A stretch of DNA of 7,986 nt from an uncultured Anaerolineae bacterium (GTDB taxonomy: Bacteria; Chloroflexota; Anaerolineae; Anaerolineales; Villigracilaceae), in assembly GCA_903854805.1 (NCBI GenBank), contig CAINXK010000591.1, forward strand, positions 1 through 7,986, written 5' to 3'. The position numbers and the translations under genes were made by a program. Below are positions 6,337 through 7,986 of this stretch, in pieces. The notes beneath the pieces are model-generated. The model was not told the DNA's origin, made no database searches, and worked only from the letters and a program-made list of their open reading frames with translations. How positions within the stretch are numbered: position 1 is the stretch's first letter; each line of letters begins with the position of its first letter.

Positions 6337-7618
6337 ACATGCTGTCGGTCAGCCTCTCCAGGAATTCCATATTATTGCGGGTCTTCGCCATGCGGTTGAT
6401 AATCGCTTCGGTAGCCACCGACTGATCCATCCCAGCCCCGGAAGGCGGATTGGAAGTCATCTGCGAGTACATGCGGCGCATCGTCCAAACACGTTGCAAA
6501 ATATCTGGCCCAAGCAGCAGTTCTTCACGCCGCGTGGATGAACGTTCCATATCGACTGCCGGGAAGGTGCGGCGCTCCTGCAGCTTGCGCGAGAGATGCA
6601 GCTCCATGTTGCCGGTGCCTTTGAATTCTTCATAAACAACATCATCCAGGCGCGAACCCGTATCCACCAGGCAAGTCGCGATGATGGTCAACGAGCCGCC
6701 TTCTTCCAGGTTGCGCGCCGCACCAAAGAAATGCTTGGGCGGGTATAACGCCGAGGGGTCCATACCACCGCTCAATGTGCGCCCTGAAGGATTGACAGTC
6801 AGGTTGTAGGCGCGTGCCAGGCGTGTGATCGAATCCATCAGGATGACCACATGCCGGCCAATTTCAACGATGCGTTTGGCGCGTTCCAGCGCAATTTCTG
6901 CGGTACGCACATGCGAGGTGACCGGTTCATCGAAAGTCGAGGCGATCACTTCGGCATCCACCGAGCGATCCATATCGGTGACTTCTTCCGGGCGTTCGCC
7001 GATCAGGGCTACCATTAAATGTACATCCGGATATTGGGTCGAAATCGCGTTGGCAATTTGCTTTAGAATGGTGGTCTTGCCGGCCTTTGGCGGCGAAACG
7101 ATCAGCCCACGCTGCCCGCGTCCGATCGGCGCGATCAGGTTGATCATGCGGGTCGCCAGGATGTCGCCTTTGGTTTCCAGGTCAAAACGGGTATCGGGAA
7201 AAATTGGGGTCAGGTTCTCAAATCGGGGCCGGCGGCGGGCTTCATCTGGATCAACCCCATTCACACTTTCCACCTTCAGTAAACCCCAATGTCGTTCTGA
7301 TTCACGTGGAGCCCGGGCATGGCCCAGGATCAGATCTCCGGAGCGTAAGTCGTAGCGGCGCAGCTGCGCCTGAGAGACGTATACATCATCCTCCCCGATG
7401 CTATAACGGGCTGAGCGCAAAAAACCGATGCCCTCATCCATAATTTCGAGAATACCACCACGGATTTCGAGACCCTCGCGGGCCGCTTCTTCCTGCCGCA
7501 AACGCAGCACCAGGGCTTCTTTTTTCATGCGAGCGGCGTTTTGGATTCCGAAATCCCTGGCTGCCATCAAACGCAGTTCAGCCAGAGGCTTGCTTTCTAG
7601 TTCCAGTATATTCATCAT
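6335..7618 (-). CDS. rho: Transcription termination factor Rho
   Basis: Rho is a hexameric RNA-dependent ATPase that loads on C-rich nascent RNA and releases RNA polymerase. The 427-residue protein (E. coli 419) has the full family layout. A Rho-N helical domain covers about 1-45 (LELESKPLAELR). The cold-shock-like primary RNA-binding domain covers about 52-120 (GILEIMDEGIGFLRS, DDVYVS). The RecA-like motor then follows: Walker A SPPKAGKT (175-182, Lys181), the catalytic Glu208 in GERPEEV, Walker B VVILMD (257-262) with SITRLARAYN, the Q-loop SGRTLSGGMD (278-287), and the R-loop with EFKGTGNMELHLSRK (331-345) followed by RRTFPAVD and STRREELL. There is no large N-terminal insertion of the kind seen in many high-GC bacteria. 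Two points differ from E. coli: Gly207 replaces the usual Asp of DERPEEV, and there is a short insertion near 388-398. Two ATG codons stand in a row (7618 and 7615) with only a weak purine stretch (AGAGAA) upstream, so either could start. Confidence 0.98.
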   Translation of the reverse strand: MMNILELESKPLAELRLMAARDFGIQNAARMKKEALVLRLRQEEAAREGLEIRGGILEIMDEGIGFLRSARYSIGEDDVYVSQAQLRRYDLRSGDLILGHARAPRESERHWGLLKVESVNGVDPDEARRRPRFENLTPIFPDTRFDLETKGDILATRMINLIAPIGRGQRGLIVSPPKAGKTTILKQIANAISTQYPDVHLMVALIGERPEEVTDMDRSVDAEVIASTFDEPVTSHVRTAEIALERAKRIVEIGRHVVILMDSITRLARAYNLTVNPSGRTLSGGMDPSALYPPKHFFGAARNLEEGGSLTIIATCLVDTGSRLDDVVYEEFKGTGNMELHLSRKLQERRTFPAVDMERSSTRREELLLGPDILQRVWTMRRMYSQMTSNPPSGAGMDQSVATEAIINRMAKTRNNMEFLERLTDSM

Positions 7619-7634
7619 GTGGTTTTCTCTATTC

Positions 7635-7676
7635 AGTGAGTAATAATGGGGGGGAGGTTGGGTGGAAAAGAAAATA
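7635..7676 (-). promoter_or_regulatory. G-free, C-rich rut-like stretch in the rho leader
   Basis: For 42 nt on the minus strand there is no G at all while 18 positions are C, including CCACCCAACC and a run of seven C. It ends about 17 nt before the rho ATG. C-rich, G-poor, unstructured RNA with pyrimidine-C steps is what Rho binds. Autogenous attenuation in the rho leader is established in E. coli. That this stretch serves the same purpose here is an inference. Confidence 0.45.
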
Positions 7677-7677
7677 C

Positions 7678-7698
7678 CTACCTCAAGCTATGAGGTAG
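7678..7698 (-). terminator. Attenuator-like hairpin in the rho leader
   Basis: CTACCTC (7678-7684) and GAGGTAG (7692-7698) are perfect reverse complements with a 7-nt loop. On the minus strand the stem is followed by GTATTTTCTTTT, a T-rich run of the type used by intrinsic terminators. The stem is only 7 bp with four G-C pairs, so termination would be partial at best. It lies between the promoter and the rho start, directly before the G-free stretch. Confidence 0.4.
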
Positions 7699-7706
7699 AA
7701 AAATAT

Positions 7707-7736
7707 TTACTTTTTGGAGACAAGGGAAATTTGCAT
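7707..7736 (-). other. Possible 9-codon leader ORF in the rho leader
   Basis: The minus strand encodes MQISLVSKK followed by TAA, ending about 10 nt before the attenuator-like hairpin. There is no good ribosome binding site, and an ORF this short arises often by chance. It is listed only because of its position between a promoter and a possible attenuator. Confidence 0.15.
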
Positions 7737-7808
7737 TAAGGAATTGTTTTTGCCCGGCAAGGCCCCAAAACAACCGGGATCAAATTTTACCGTTCTGGGA
7801 TTTCTATT

Positions 7809-7834
7809 ATTATAGCATATTTTTTTACCTGCAA
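7809..7834 (-). promoter_or_regulatory. Extended -10 promoter of rho
   Basis: On the minus strand a perfect TATAAT (7809-7814) is preceded by TGC, forming an extended -10. The -35 region is poor: TTGCAG at 7829-7834 gives only a 14-bp spacer and CTTGCA gives 15. Extended -10 promoters can work without a good -35 box. Transcription would start near 7802, giving a leader of about 185 nt. The subtilase promoter has the same TGCTATA start to its -10 region. Confidence 0.6.
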
Positions 7835-7956
7835 GCATTTTGAAGTGTGGGTTAAATACAAGTTAAGGCAATACCGCATAAGTTGCTTTTTTATATCTTT
7901 ATCACCAACGTGGTTTCCAAGCTTTTACCGTTAAGCCCGCAGGGAACCCCAATTGG

Positions 7957-7986
7957 ACGCGGATTTTCGCGGATGTACGCGGAAAA
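7957..7986. repeat. 10-bp tandem repeat at the right edge (three units)
   Basis: ACGCGGATTT (7957-7966), TCGCGGATGT (7967-7976) and ACGCGGAAAA (7977-7986) share an N-CGCGGA core at an exact period of 10 bp and run off the window. Short arrays of this CGCGGAT type are scattered between genes in a number of bacterial genomes. The rest of the upstream stretch (7835-7956) shows no gene that I can support. Confidence 0.65.

Noticed and set aside
7636..7642. GTGAGTA near the rho start as the end of another repeat copy
   Set aside because: A single 7-mer is expected about once by chance in a window of this size on two strands, and the sequence next to it shows no other repeat match.
7619..7986. A tRNA or known riboswitch upstream of rho
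   Set aside because: No cloverleaf, T-loop motif or familiar riboswitch core was found on either strand.

Overview
The window looks like a piece of a bacterial chromosome, most likely from a Chloroflexota (Anaerolineae-like) organism. That placement is an inference from three things: the flavour of the proteins, the moderately high GC, and the secreted plant-type subtilase together with a LysM/M23 protein. It was not tested by phylogeny. All four intact genes lie on the minus strand, so the natural reading direction is from high to low coordinates.

From the right edge: a short 10-bp tandem repeat (7957-7986) runs off the window. A leader region with a good extended -10 promoter (TATAAT, 7809-7814) then precedes rho (7618-6335), the transcription termination factor. 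The leader holds a hairpin followed by a U-rich run and a 42-nt G-free, C-rich stretch just before the rho start. That stretch has the composition of a Rho-loading (rut) site, so autoregulation is plausible. Downstream of rho is a degenerate copy of a palindromic repeat element (about 6070-6319). Next comes a two-gene unit with 3 bp between the genes: a membrane-anchored LysM/M23 cell-wall peptidase (5900-4839) and a monofunctional biotin-protein ligase (4835-4059). A 335-bp gap carries a good promoter (TTGCAA, 16 bp, TATACT) and a strong ribosome binding site for a 996-residue secreted S8 subtilase (3723-733). This protein has the domain order and motif wording of plant subtilases, with a PPC-like C-terminal part added.

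The left 730 bp holds no intact gene. It is a head-to-tail cluster of the same palindromic repeat element: copy A (1-169), a rearranged copy A' (183-236 and 404-426) and copy B (about 495-707). Copy A' is split by a decayed fragment of a DUF559 (Vsr-like endonuclease fold) gene and by a 12-bp-stem hairpin. A terminator-like hairpin lies at 442-484.

The most interesting part is this repeat family. Each copy is a chain of hairpins. Copies B and C are bounded by short inverted ends (ACTCAC...GTGAGT). One hairpin keeps its pairing between diverged copies through paired base changes. That hairpin is followed on the minus strand by a conserved GAAAGAG and a T-run, placed 3' of both the subtilase and rho. 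The elements may therefore be mobile, and they may act as terminators or mRNA 3' ends.
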